A stretch of DNA of 64,000 nucleotides from Mucor racemosus (taxonomy: Eukaryota > Mucoromycota > Mucoromycetes > Mucorales > Mucoraceae): assembly GCA_027405735.1 (NCBI GenBank), contig JAPEHQ010000006.1, positions 682,001 to 746,000 on the forward strand. The letters run 5' to 3'. Position numbers and translations under genes: made by a program. The notes beneath the pieces were generated by a model. The model ran no database searches and was not told the DNA's origin. It saw only the letters and a program-made list of their open reading frames with translations. Position 1 is the stretch's first letter, and each line of letters opens with the position of its first letter. Below are positions 36,958 to 47,908 of the stretch, one piece after another.

Positions 36958-39900
36958 ACAATGCTTCCCATGGGCATAATAATCTGCACAGATGTGCAGA
37001 ATAAAAAAATTTGTGCAGATCATTATGCCCAGATGAGCAGAGCAATGAGATCAAGGTTTATTAGTCAATTTATTAAAGTATATCAATGAATTGTCAAAGA
37101 AACAATATAAAAAAAGTAACAATTATTAGAAAGAACAAAAATGATCAGTTTCTCAACTGTTATAAAAAAATCAGAATAATGATAAAATTTTATTAAGTAA
37201 AATATGGTTGCTTTTATATGTTTTAGATGTTATGGTTATCTCAGGCATCATCACACTATTATGATCCTTTTAATTATATCATGGGAATAATCATCAAATT
37301 ATGCCTTAAGAATTATTCATCCATAATCCAACCAGCACACATCCATACGTTGCGATATTTGTGTGATGGTGCAAACGATATGGGAATTGAGATTATTAAC
37401 ACTGTAGGAATTGCCTTATTTGAGTGTTGTGAAAATTAGTCTATTGTTCATGATTATAAATGTGCGAAATAAGTTTGAATTATACCGTATTATTACGATA
37501 GAAGGACGTGGACAAATATGGCCGAATACAAACCACTGTTTATAGCATTTATAAGGTGTAACACATATGGACTACTATGTCGTGGAGGTAAAATATATCA
37601 TTTATGGACATGTTGAATTTAGAGTTTCAATGTTACTTCTTACTTCAGATGTTTCTATTTGGATCTGGTAGTTGTTAACATTGTAGAAGGCGGCATATAC
37701 AATTGACACAACAATCAATTATAATATAATTAATAACGAAGATAATTTGAATGGTTTAAAGCAGATGTGAGTTACTCTGATTCAACAGAATTGCCTTATT
37801 GACGAGATATATCAATTTAAAATTTGGGGTTTGAAAGAGTTCTGCCCATGTTCTTCGTTCGGTGACTAAATGGGAACAACGATAACAACCTGTTTGGCAA
37901 CACTAAAAGTATTTATGCCTTTGTAAATTTCTGTTTGTAACACACAAAATCGACTAATTTAGGGTTATTTTTCTTTTTTCTTCCCTACTCTTTCCTCTGT
38001 TCTTTTATTTATGTTTAAAACTGCAGCAAAAACCAATATTTTTCATAAACTAAAATTAAGTAGCAGGTGCAAGGACTACATGTTTTTTCTATTGTTTATT
38101 TGGGAACGAATTATTAACTGTTATTATTAGGGCAAGTTACAATATTTTTTTTCGAACAAAAAAAGCATCCAAGGCTTAGTCATTTTGTTCCATCATACAC
38201 GTTATAATCAATGCTTTTTTGGTCTAACGTCGATATCCAACAACAGAAAAATTGGTGAATGTAAATGTATAAAGCAAAGCTTACTATTGAATGATACAGT
38301 AGTACTAATTATTCTGATTAACATCAATAGGTTTAAAAAGCATAGTTAAAGGCAATAATTGCTACTAAATTGTATAATTTGATGTGCACAAAACTCTTCA
38401 AGCATTCATTCTTTTTTTTGGCAATGCTGACAAATCATCGTTCAATATGGCAATATGACTGAGTATTAGCGAATCCGAGAAAATGCAACTGGTAAAAAAC
38501 TGATACCCAATGTACATGGAGTTCTAAAACTCAATGTAAATCACCTCTAGCGCAATAATTATAAAGTAAGGCTATATTATCATCAAATAAACTACCACAC
38601 AATATTTAACATGTGTAAAGATTTGCAGCAATAAGCTTGAATCAAGTGGGTATAGCACCGTAAATTCTTGAAAAAGTTCACAAGTATTATAAAATCTCTT
38701 ATTTTTAAGACTTACAAGGCTTAAAAGCGGAATATTAATTTCGAAAATTATTCTTGTCCAGATCATCAATTTTGACATTTTTTAATTTTTTTTTCTGGTT
38801 TTGTAAATCTAGAGTTAATTATAATACCAATTATAAAAACAAAAAATATACAGATATGCAGAATTTAGCGCTCTATTTGCTCAATAAAAAATAATAAACA
38901 TTTTTATTGCAAAATATAACATGAAAATCCTTTAATCAAAAAACCGTTTTTGGGCCAAAAGTACAAAGTTTCATTACTTAACATGTAATATTAAGCTTTT
39001 ATAAAATGTGTATTAGTCATGGCTACAATTTTCTCTCACATTGTAATATATTTAAACGTTCATTTTGGCATCAAAATTTGATTTTTCTGTTTTTTGATCA
39101 AAATCATGTGTGTTGGTAAGGATAAAATGAGCCCCGAAAAATGTCCGCTACAAAGTCTGAATTTTTAGACCGTACATGGTTAAATATAAGAAAAGTAATA
39201 AAAAAAGTGCATTTTTATTTAAAACTTAAATATATACCATAGTATAAGAGACTTAACCATTCGATCTTGCTATGCTCAATTACGGCGTTGCTCTACGGGC
39301 TCGCTTTTACAATTTTTTAATGAATTTATGATATGACAGACGTTTTTCCTGGTAGAAAAATGTATGTTTCTATGATAACAGTTATTGCCTACTACTTTGT
39401 TTATTTTATGGTTCATGTGCTGTAATGCTGCTTTTACATTGGCGGCAATGAGCAATTTAGCAGGGTTTTAATTGCGCCAAATAATGTAAAGCCTTAAAAA
39501 GCCTTTTCTACGTGTGCTGCTTCTCTCTTTTTGTTTTCATATTCGAAGGATATTATTCACTGCTTGATAAGACATATCAGACTATCAAGCTGATACTCTT
39601 TTCTTTTATCTAAATACGCTTTCTAACATAAGGGACTAAAGTTTTCAATATATGTAGCAGTCGTTATATTAGAGACTGATATTTTCATTTAACCGCATTC
39701 TAAATTCAAATATCATTATTTATTACTGTATTGTTGGACGTATTTCTTAATTATTAGATCAAATCAATGGCAATGAAATTTATATCTAATCAGTAAAAAA
39801 GTAGAACTAGTTACAAACCCACGAAATGTTTCAGAAAAGTGATAAAATTTCAAATGATGTAGAAACGCAAAAAAAGGATAATCTAATATCTTGTCTAATA

Positions 39901-40070
39901 ACAATAGTTTTGATCGTAGCTATACTTGAAAACAAATATTTTTATAGCTAACAATCGTAAACTAAAATAGTAAGTTTAAAGAAGGTTAATTTGTTTAAAT
40001 AATTTTATATATGATAAAGTAACATTTATAACCTTGGATTTGGTGGCTTGCATATAAATTTAAGCAGTAT
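36958..40070 (-). mobile_element. decayed TIR element, family B copy 3, inverted
   Basis: The terminus ctacggccgaacaatgctt at 36958 is the inverse of the right end of copy 2. The body matches 12600 down to 8220 of copy 2 and 4540 down to 2985 of copy 1 in reverse. It lacks the three insertions of copy 2 but contains its own family C element (37092-37708). Similarity ends near 40070 (aagcagta), where an LTR-like block begins, so the other terminus is missing. Confidence 0.65.
37092..37708 (-). mobile_element. family C copy 4, diverged, nested in family B copy 3
   Basis: A 617-bp insertion relative to B copy 2, running from TGTCAAAG to CAATTGACA with a 6-bp perfect inverted end (TGTCAA/TTGACA). 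Internal phrases (cagttt-tcaactgt-ataaaaaa, atatggttgcttttatat) match family C copy 2. It includes a 70-codon plus-strand frame at 37227-37439 (MLWLSQASSHYYDPFN...) that is not open in the other copies; I do not call it a gene. Confidence 0.5.
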
Positions 40071-40072
40071 TA

Positions 40073-40344
40073 TGTAATGAGTCAAACATTTCAGTTTCAT
40101 TCATGCAAAACCTTGTCTTATTTCTTATATAAATACTACAAGGAAATCATTACATGACCCCTTGTAGATTTATCTGTCTTGTTACACTTCCTTTACTTTT
40201 ATTTATTCATTAATAAATATCTAATTTACAAATAAGAACACCAACCTTCATCAATCCAGTTATCACCAATTTATAATAGCAAGAATAATATCTATAATCA
40301 TATTACCCACCTTTGTTGTTAGTCCAAAATTATAGATCATTACA
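40073..40344 (+). mobile_element. LTR-like block at the truncated end of family B copy 3
   Basis: The block starts TGTAATGAGTC and ends TAGATCATTACA, giving TG...CA termini with an 8-bp perfect inverted end (TGTAATGA/TCATTACA). A TATA-like motif (cttatataaatac) at about 40125-40137 sits one fifth of the way in. It begins exactly where family B similarity stops. B does not resume beyond it, so either the insertion was followed by a deletion or it marks a rearrangement breakpoint. No primer-binding site or polyprotein is seen. Confidence 0.4.
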
Positions 40345-40422
40345 GTACCTCCTCCTCAAGAGAGTGAGGTCAAGTTTCGAAACAAATGATACAATTAGAA
40401 ACACAAATGAGTGAAAATATAC

Positions 40423-40721
40423 TGTAATAAGTACTATGATGATCTTGTAATAGGATGAGTCTATTAAGAAAGAAGTACAAAAGGTGGACGTTGTTGTTGC
40501 TGTTTCTTTCCTTGTTAATAATTTTAATCAAATAAACTTATTATCACAACCTCAACCGATCTATTACTTAATACCACTTGTCAAATATTAATTACACTTA
40601 ATACATAGTAAGTATTGACCAAAGTAATAGTCACCTACAGTTAGTAACACCAACAACGTCCACCTTTTGTACTTCTTTCTTAATAGACTCATCCTATTAC
40701 AAGATCATAGTACTTATTACA
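40423..40721. mobile_element. foldback / MITE-like element with about 75-bp inverted arms
   Basis: The left arm 40423-40498 and right arm 40643-40721 are near-perfect inverted repeats starting TGTAATAAGTACTATGAT and ending in ttgttg/caacaa. They differ mainly by a 3-bp indel. The loop is about 145 bp and has no coding potential. The transcript of either strand would form a long hairpin. I see no clear target duplication. Confidence 0.7.
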
Positions 40722-40824
40722 GTAATAGTTATAATGAAAAGTATATAAAGACATCCTCTGGATGTATTGTTAATAAAAAGTGTAATATTTTGGCAAGATT
40801 ATTTCTTAAGACTCTTTTGACATT

Positions 40825-42390
40825 TCACTCTCATGCAAAGCTGGAAGTTATTAGATTTGAAATTCACCGAGATAGGATTTTTGTCGTTGGTTTTTTTTTA
40901 TGACTGAAAAAAATATTTCTCAGATGGTTTTCAAACGGTTTTCGAATATTTTCGCCCAATATTGAGTCGAATTACGTCGAATCTTCAAAGAAGATACATC
41001 TTCCCTCTCTGGGCCTTTGAAATCTGTCCGAAATTAGAAGAATACTTAATATCAGAATATAAATTTACTGGCCTACTAGCATTGATTAAAATTGACCTAA
41101 AATCGATTGTAAAAAATTGAGCACCTAAATCGAGGTATTTTTTTTTTTTGTATTCACAAGATAAATCCAACTGAAAACCACTCTGCATTTTTTGTTTCAG
41201 CGAAAAATATTGACTTTTCGTCGAGATAATCAAAACAGTAGTTCACACTACAGCTTACAGCCTACGGAAACTGAGTTCAAAATTTGATGAGTGAAATCGA
41301 TCAGAAAATGGTTAAAAAAACAAAATCATTCGATTGTTCATGAACTGCAAAGTAAGTCGATCTAGTGTATTAAATAGTTTTTATAGAGTTTTGGATTCTG
41401 CATCTATCTAAACAAAATTCAAATAAATTTTTCACGTTAAATTTTGTGTAAAATGCAATTCAAATTTTGGAGGTCTTTTGAATATACACATCAGTTTTTA
41501 TAAGTATATTTCAAAGGTAAGTTATGAAAATAATGTAAAAACAAATTATCTATCGATTGGGCTATTTTTGAACCTTCTAGCTGCATTTTTCGTAGAGAAA
41601 ACAAGATTTTTTCCCAATTTTTTTTTCAAATTCAGAATTTGGGATGAGGGTATATAAGGGAAAATGGAAGCTAGAAACGGAAATATCTTTTTGCACACAT
41701 TTTTGAGGATATCCCCACGAAAAATCAATATTTTCAGAAAAACTAAATTGGATCTAAGAGAGCTCAACGAGCTCAATGCCATGAATGTAAAAAAAGCGCT
41801 GCTCAATTTAACGAATATTTTGAAATCTACTGCAAAAATGTCAAAAAAAAAGAAAAAAAAAAAAAAGTGCCCAGAATTTTTTCATACTGGAATATGTTAT
41901 AAACTACTTTAAAACAAGTAAGTCACATTATTTAAACATGTTAGCTCAACTTAATTTTTCGTAGAGATATGAAGCCTCGAAGTTTTTAGTTTTTGGTAGT
42001 AAGATACGCGTAAAAATCTGAAACATTAGCACTGAAAAAGTTATATCAATTGCAAAAAATAGGATATTTTTGTATACTTATTTTTAGATTAAAGCTGAGA
42101 ATCTCAGGTACATTTTCATGTAATTTTTTTTTCTTTGTTATTTAATGAAAAAAAAGTAGGGCAGGGATGAAAAGTGAGACCCAGTTTTTAATGAGAAAGC
42201 AGTGAAGTTTTATGTGTTTTTGAGATTTTCGTGAAATATAAAATGAATCTAGGAGCAGGTAGCATAATGCGGCTAACTCATATCTATTTTGCAGTATCTC
42301 AGATATATCCTAAGAATGTTTAGTTATAGAAAAGAGGCCATGCTCCAATTTTGAAGATTGAAAACTATCAAAGTTAATATCAAACTCCCA
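40825..42390 (+). repeat. dispersed repeat family A, copy 6 (core)
   Basis: This matches 13725-15290, 24970-26390 and 35150-36310. The shared minus-strand frame is open for 86 codons here (41546-41806). The 3' part (gggcagggatgaaa...cccagtttttaatga) matches copies 2 and 4. Long A-runs interrupt it near 41847-41866. Confidence 0.74.
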
Positions 42391-43331
42391 TTTTAACTTA
42401 TGGAATGTAATTATTACTTCGCTTATTAATTTATAAAACGTAAAATACATTTTCTATTATTGGAAGATGTTCCTAGAATGAACAAAATCAATAATAAAGG
42501 TTTAATCTTATAGTAGCAGCAAAGGCTACTCTAGTACTTATGGTAGCCCACCCATTTCATGTCATCTGCATGCGATATGTCATTTCGATGCATTAGCAAT
42601 TAGACAGAACAGCATTCCCAGTCTCAAGTCTAGCTTACAGTAAAGATTTTCAAGCCGAAGCTTTATTTATATATTTTGCTGCTTTATATTTGATTTATGG
42701 AATTAATCGCTTACAACATATACAACTTGCCAACACACAAACATCGGGAGTTAAGCAGAGGTCTTGAGACTAAATATATTCAATATTTGCAGCGAATTGA
42801 GAAACTATAGTAAAGCTGTGCATAAGTAGACCTATTCAGAACCTATGCGTCTCAATTTATGCATATTTTATTGTTTCTATTTGATTATAATTGAATAAGC
42901 GTTCAAAAGAATTATTTAGAAACGACTCTTTCCCCGCCTCCAAAAAAAAAAAAAAAAAAAGTAATAATAATAATAGTTTCAGTCCAAACAAAAGTATCAT
43001 GTATTGTCAACAAATTGCATGGGAGGTACAAGTAATTTATACGGAATGGCTTTTTTATTTGGCAGTGTGTACAACATAAATACAGATCGAATCTTGAGTC
43101 TATATAATAATGATAATAATAATACACCTAAAATGGTCAGGCAAAAACAATTATTTCTGATGTAGCTTCAAACAAATATCTTGAGCCATATCAATATGAA
43201 TAAATGGTTAGAGAGGACATGGATTTATAATAATAGTTTATAGCATTTGCTATAGTAAGATGAATGGGTTACCTTTACGGTGTACTACTTTCTCTTTATC
43301 CTCGTTATCGCTTTACTTGTTATAATGAAAG
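42391..43331. other. intergenic, no gene seen
   Basis: AT-rich sequence with an A-run at about 42942-42960. A phrase resembling part of 5S rRNA (gggagttaagc near 42747) has no matching flanks. No gene is supported. Confidence 0.45.
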
Positions 43332-43443
43332 GTGTCTGGCAAGGTAACTGACTGCGACGTAAGCACTTGTATTATTGGGACCTTGTATAGAAAAATAGTA
43401 ATATATTAATATTACTTCCATTAAAAACAAATATTGTGTGGAG

Positions 43444-43683
43444 GAGAACCCAAGTCCAAGAGTCATTTATGAGCTATAAAAGGTGATAAAGACCCAGGGG
43501 TTGGTGTCGAGAGAGGTTCTTCCATTCAAATAATGGACTACTGACTCAAGCATCTCCTCATGCAAAGAGAACCCAAGTCCAAGAGTCATTTATGAGCTAT
43601 AAAAGGTGATAAAGACCCAGGGGTTGGTGTCGAGAGAGATTCTTCCATTCAAATAATGGACTACTGACTCAAGCATCTCTTGC
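43444..43683. repeat. 123-bp tandem duplication carrying a TATA-like motif
   Basis: Unit 1 (43444-43566) and unit 2 (43567-43683, slightly short) are nearly identical. They differ at one internal base (gagaggttctt versus gagagattctt) and at the junction. Each unit contains ctataaaagg followed by a G-rich ccaggggttggtgtcgag segment. Downstream lie AATAAAAATGC and a T-run. The layout resembles an LTR promoter with an internal duplication, but LTR ends could not be fixed (a TGTCTGG start near 43336 is possible). Confidence 0.75.
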
Positions 43684-43883
43684 AAGTTTTTTTGTATAAT
43701 AAAAATGCAATATGCAAATACTTTCCTGTTTATATCCCCTCCTATCTCCCGTTTTCTGTTGCGCCTATTATTTGAGCACAATTACCGAATGATTAACACT
43801 GTCGTTCTTTATTCTCTTGTCTTCAAGCTTCTTCGACCACTTTGGGGATTCTATTGCACCTGTAATTTTTATTTTTTTTTGTT

Positions 43884-44162
43884 TTAATTCAATATCATAT
43901 CCCTCATTATGATGTTTATACCTCCTAACCTCTTCAAAAACGGCGTTTCTTTTAACAAGGGGAACGCATCGCTTAGTGTTTTGTCTGATATATTTACATC
44001 TAATATCAATGTATCAAAATGAGTGCAAGACCGATTTGGTACTATTTGTAGTATCAGTTCGCGATCATAAAAATCTTGAATGTAATGTACATGAATAAGA
44101 AATCCTGATCTCAAAGGAAATTCTTCCAACTGATTGGAAGTAAGGGTATACAAATCATTCAA
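43884..44162 (-). CDS. hypothetical 92-codon frame, possible gene remnant
   Basis: The translation is protein-like and mixed (LEEFPLRSGFLIHVHYIQDFY, THFDTLILDVNISD, LSDAFPLLKETPFLKRLGG). The last part recalls leucine-rich repeats of fungal F-box proteins, but the resemblance is weak. A 20-nt A-run on the plus strand lies immediately upstream of its start codon. It is unaccompanied by any further exon I can see. It could be a remnant or chance. Confidence 0.3.
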   Translation of the reverse strand: MNDLYTLTSNQLEEFPLRSGFLIHVHYIQDFYDRELILQIVPNRSCTHFDTLILDVNISDKTLSDAFPLLKETPFLKRLGGINIIMRDMILN

Positions 44163-44275
44163 AAAAAAAAAAAAAAAAAACCTGTATTTGTGACGTAGGT
44201 CAATGCAAAAAAAAATTGTAGATTAACCAATAAAATTTAAGCTATGTGGTTTCCTTATTGAGCATTATTTATTCT

Positions 44276-44283
44276 TATAAAAA
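44276..44283 (+). promoter_or_regulatory. TATA box of the nuclease-like gene
   Basis: TATAAAAA lies 43 bp before the ATG at 44326. It suggests the gene is or was a transcription unit of its own. Confidence 0.4.
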
Positions 44284-44325
44284 AAATCTTATTGTATTGT
44301 AAACAGCTTCTATTATAATTCAAAG

Positions 44326-46112
44326 ATGAAGTCAGCAAGTGGCAGGAAATTACGTTCTAAAAAACAAGTAAACAATCAAAACAAGCAAGAAGAAATGGAT
44401 AATACAACAAGTAGTAAACGAAAGAACGCCACTCTCACAACAAGGAAGAAGCGTACACGTGTGTTAGCAGTTGATAGTTCTTGGTGCGTGAACAACATAG
44501 AAAGCCTGTCGGTTATGTCTTTTGCTAGAGAATTCAAACATAAAGACCAACACTACTGCCATTCCCGATATAATACAATTATTGAAAATCACATTCCACA
44601 AGAAGAGCAGCCTCGCCTTAGGGATGACTTTAATAATTGGAAAAAAACTCTTCACTGTATTGAATTCTGGAAAGAACAAAAACGAGTAGATGCTTTGTCG
44701 GAGGCTGATTCCAATTGCTCTGATGTAATTAATAAGTTTTTAGTGAAGAATTCTGAAGAGGTTTTAGCTTCTGCTGAAAACTTTCATAAACCAGCTATAA
44801 AAGATACTACAACATCCTCATCAGCAACAAAAGAAACGCCAACATCCGAGACACCAACATCAGTAACATCAGAGGCACCAACATCAGCAACATCAGAGAC
44901 ATCGACATCAGGAACAGTAACCACTACAACATCATCTGCATTTACAATTGACTCTTCGAATAATGAACTTGATCTTAAGCATTATATGCTCGGTGGTTCT
45001 GACATTACTGCACTTTTCCGACAATATCAAAATCGTGCTGATAAAATACTTAGACCTATTATATTGGAAACACATGTTCAAGAATTATTGGCCTTGGGCG
45101 ATGTCCTTTTTTAGCTAAAAACCAGCATAGCAATATCAAAACATCTTTTTTCAGCGAGGAGTTACTCGATAAACTTTTAGATAATCAAAATCAAGTATTG
45201 CTGAACAAAATCCCAGACACATGCCCAGATTTTACAACAGAGGACTACATGGCTGTTTTAAAAGTTTTGGCCTCTATCGATCAGAATGTCATTACACCTA
45301 AACAAGCAAAGCTTGAACTTTTAACTCTGGCTGCTGGTATGGATTCATTGAAAGGAAACGTTATTGAAGGGATTGGAGATTTGTAAGTGTAGTTGAATGA
45401 GCAGTGTTTGAATGAAGACTCATATCTCTTTTTTTTTTGATTCTGTACGTATGATAGACTCACGAAGTTACCTTTGGACTCAATTGTAGAGAAGAACAAA
45501 ATTGGAGAAGTTGATATTCAGACAAGATACTATGAACCCTTGTTATCGGCAATCTTAGCTGACACTACAAAGAAAGTTATTTTGAGGTGGCCAAATAAAT
45601 CGGATGAAACAGCACCAGAAATAAGACCTGATGCAATCATATCAACATTGATACAATTAAAATTTGGAAGACACCTAGGGTATGGTGAAGTCAAACCAGG
45701 CGACGATAGCACTACGACACAATCACTCTGCGTAGACACTTTAAAGCTGACTGTATTATCAAGAAATACTTGTTTAAAAAATAAACATCCCATTCTCGCC
45801 TTCCAAGTCAATGGTTTCCAGCTTATTTTTTATGTGACACAGAGAATGCACCACCGTTTCTACACTATGATCGAGATTGGCCGCGTCAAAGTACCAGATT
45901 CTTTATTATCAATCCAATCTTTTGCTACTCTGAAAAACCTCCAAATATTGTTACGCGTTACCCAGATATTTTGGCATTGCTGCCATTCCGTGCCATTCCC
46001 AAATGATTCACCACTACTCAGTAATTCATCAAGCCTTGACATTGCTACTTTACTTAATATGGCTAACAGCTCAAACGTCAAATATCGAAATTGTCCTATT
46101 CAATATTATTGA
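44326..46112 (+). CDS. uncharacterised protein with PD-(D/E)XK nuclease-like signature, frameshifted
   Basis: I recognise no named family. The first part (44326-45114, 262 codons) has a basic N terminus (RKLRSKKQ, SKRKNATLTTRKKRTR), a conserved-looking middle (SYNT-like HSRYNTIIENHIP, FWKEQKRVDALSE), and a Ser/Thr/Pro-rich repeat near residues 165-205 built from variants of T-S-E-x-P. At 45107-45112 a run of six T leads to TAG. One more T would continue the frame into LAKNQHSN and EELLDKLL, so there is a frameshift. An intron (45383-45457) follows GIGD. The last exon holds RYYEPLLSAIL, then RPDAI (PD at 45627-45632), then GYGEVK (E-x-K at 45687-45695). Glu...Pro-Asp...Glu-x-Lys is the order expected of the PD-(D/E)XK nuclease fold. 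Function as a nuclease is inference. The frameshift means it may be a pseudogene. Confidence 0.6.
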
Positions 46113-46294
46113 TGTAATTAGTTTTAAGTAAAATAATACCGATTTCTTATTAGTTGCAAAATAAAAAGAGCTTAAACTCACTTTTTCAACTGAAATGGAT
46201 TACTAAAATAGAATAAATTACCAGATCTCTCTTTGCTCACCAAGAAAAAATATCTAACACTTCTATTGATAATACTGATTTTTACATGAATAGG

Positions 46295-46671
46295 AGAAAA
46301 AAATTGCTTGGCCTCCTGTTGGAAACCGCCCAGTACTAAAAACACCAGTAACAAGAGTGATCATCTATATTGTGCTGGGTACAGTTACTGTAAACACAGT
46401 CGTTTATATGGTACTTAGAAAGCCTACACTTTCGGTTCCTAAGTCAAAAAAGAGGAAGACAGACAGAAGAAAGACGTTAATGATCAACTTGAAAGTGCCA
46501 AATTTAATTAGCTGTTTCGGACAAAAGTTTCCAGCCAAAATGACAAAAATGATTGAGCTTGTGACATTTATTTTTCAATTTCCGCCGATTATTTTGCCTT
46601 TCGGCCAATCATTTTTCTGAAAGTGACAATTATTTTTGTGAAAACGCCAATTTCCATAATAGGTTTGACTG
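46295..46671 (+). mobile_element. remnant of a Tc1/mariner-pogo type transposon with one terminus
   Basis: An open frame without ATG starts after TAG (46292-46294). It reads WPPVGNRPVLKTPVTR, then GTVTVNTVVYMVLRKP and SKKRKTD. The order of a Trp-led segment, TR, a hydrophobic strand and SKKRK resembles fungal DDE_3-type transposases near the first catalytic region. At 46661-46671 the sequence aggtttgactg, followed by TA, is the inverse of the CAGTCAAACCT terminus common to Tc1/pogo elements. The left end and catalytic triad are missing, so it is a dead fragment. Family placement is moderately supported. Confidence 0.5.
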
Positions 46672-46858
46672 TACAGCCTCCGAAAAATAAGTGTCTATCG
46701 GTTGTCGTTTAGTGTTTAGATTGTGGGCACAGGCAAGGAAAAAGAGAGATACGCACACAAACTTTTTTTTCACACAAAAACCCAAGCCCGCTCTAAATTA
46801 CATTGTTTCCTTTTTTTTTCTTCATCTTGTTTTTCAGTTGCAATAGAATATTAAAAAA

Positions 46859-47908
<1,050 letters not shown>

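Noticed and set aside
42730..42790. 5S rRNA fragment
   Set aside because: Only about ten bases (gggagttaagc) resemble 5S rRNA and the flanking helices are absent.
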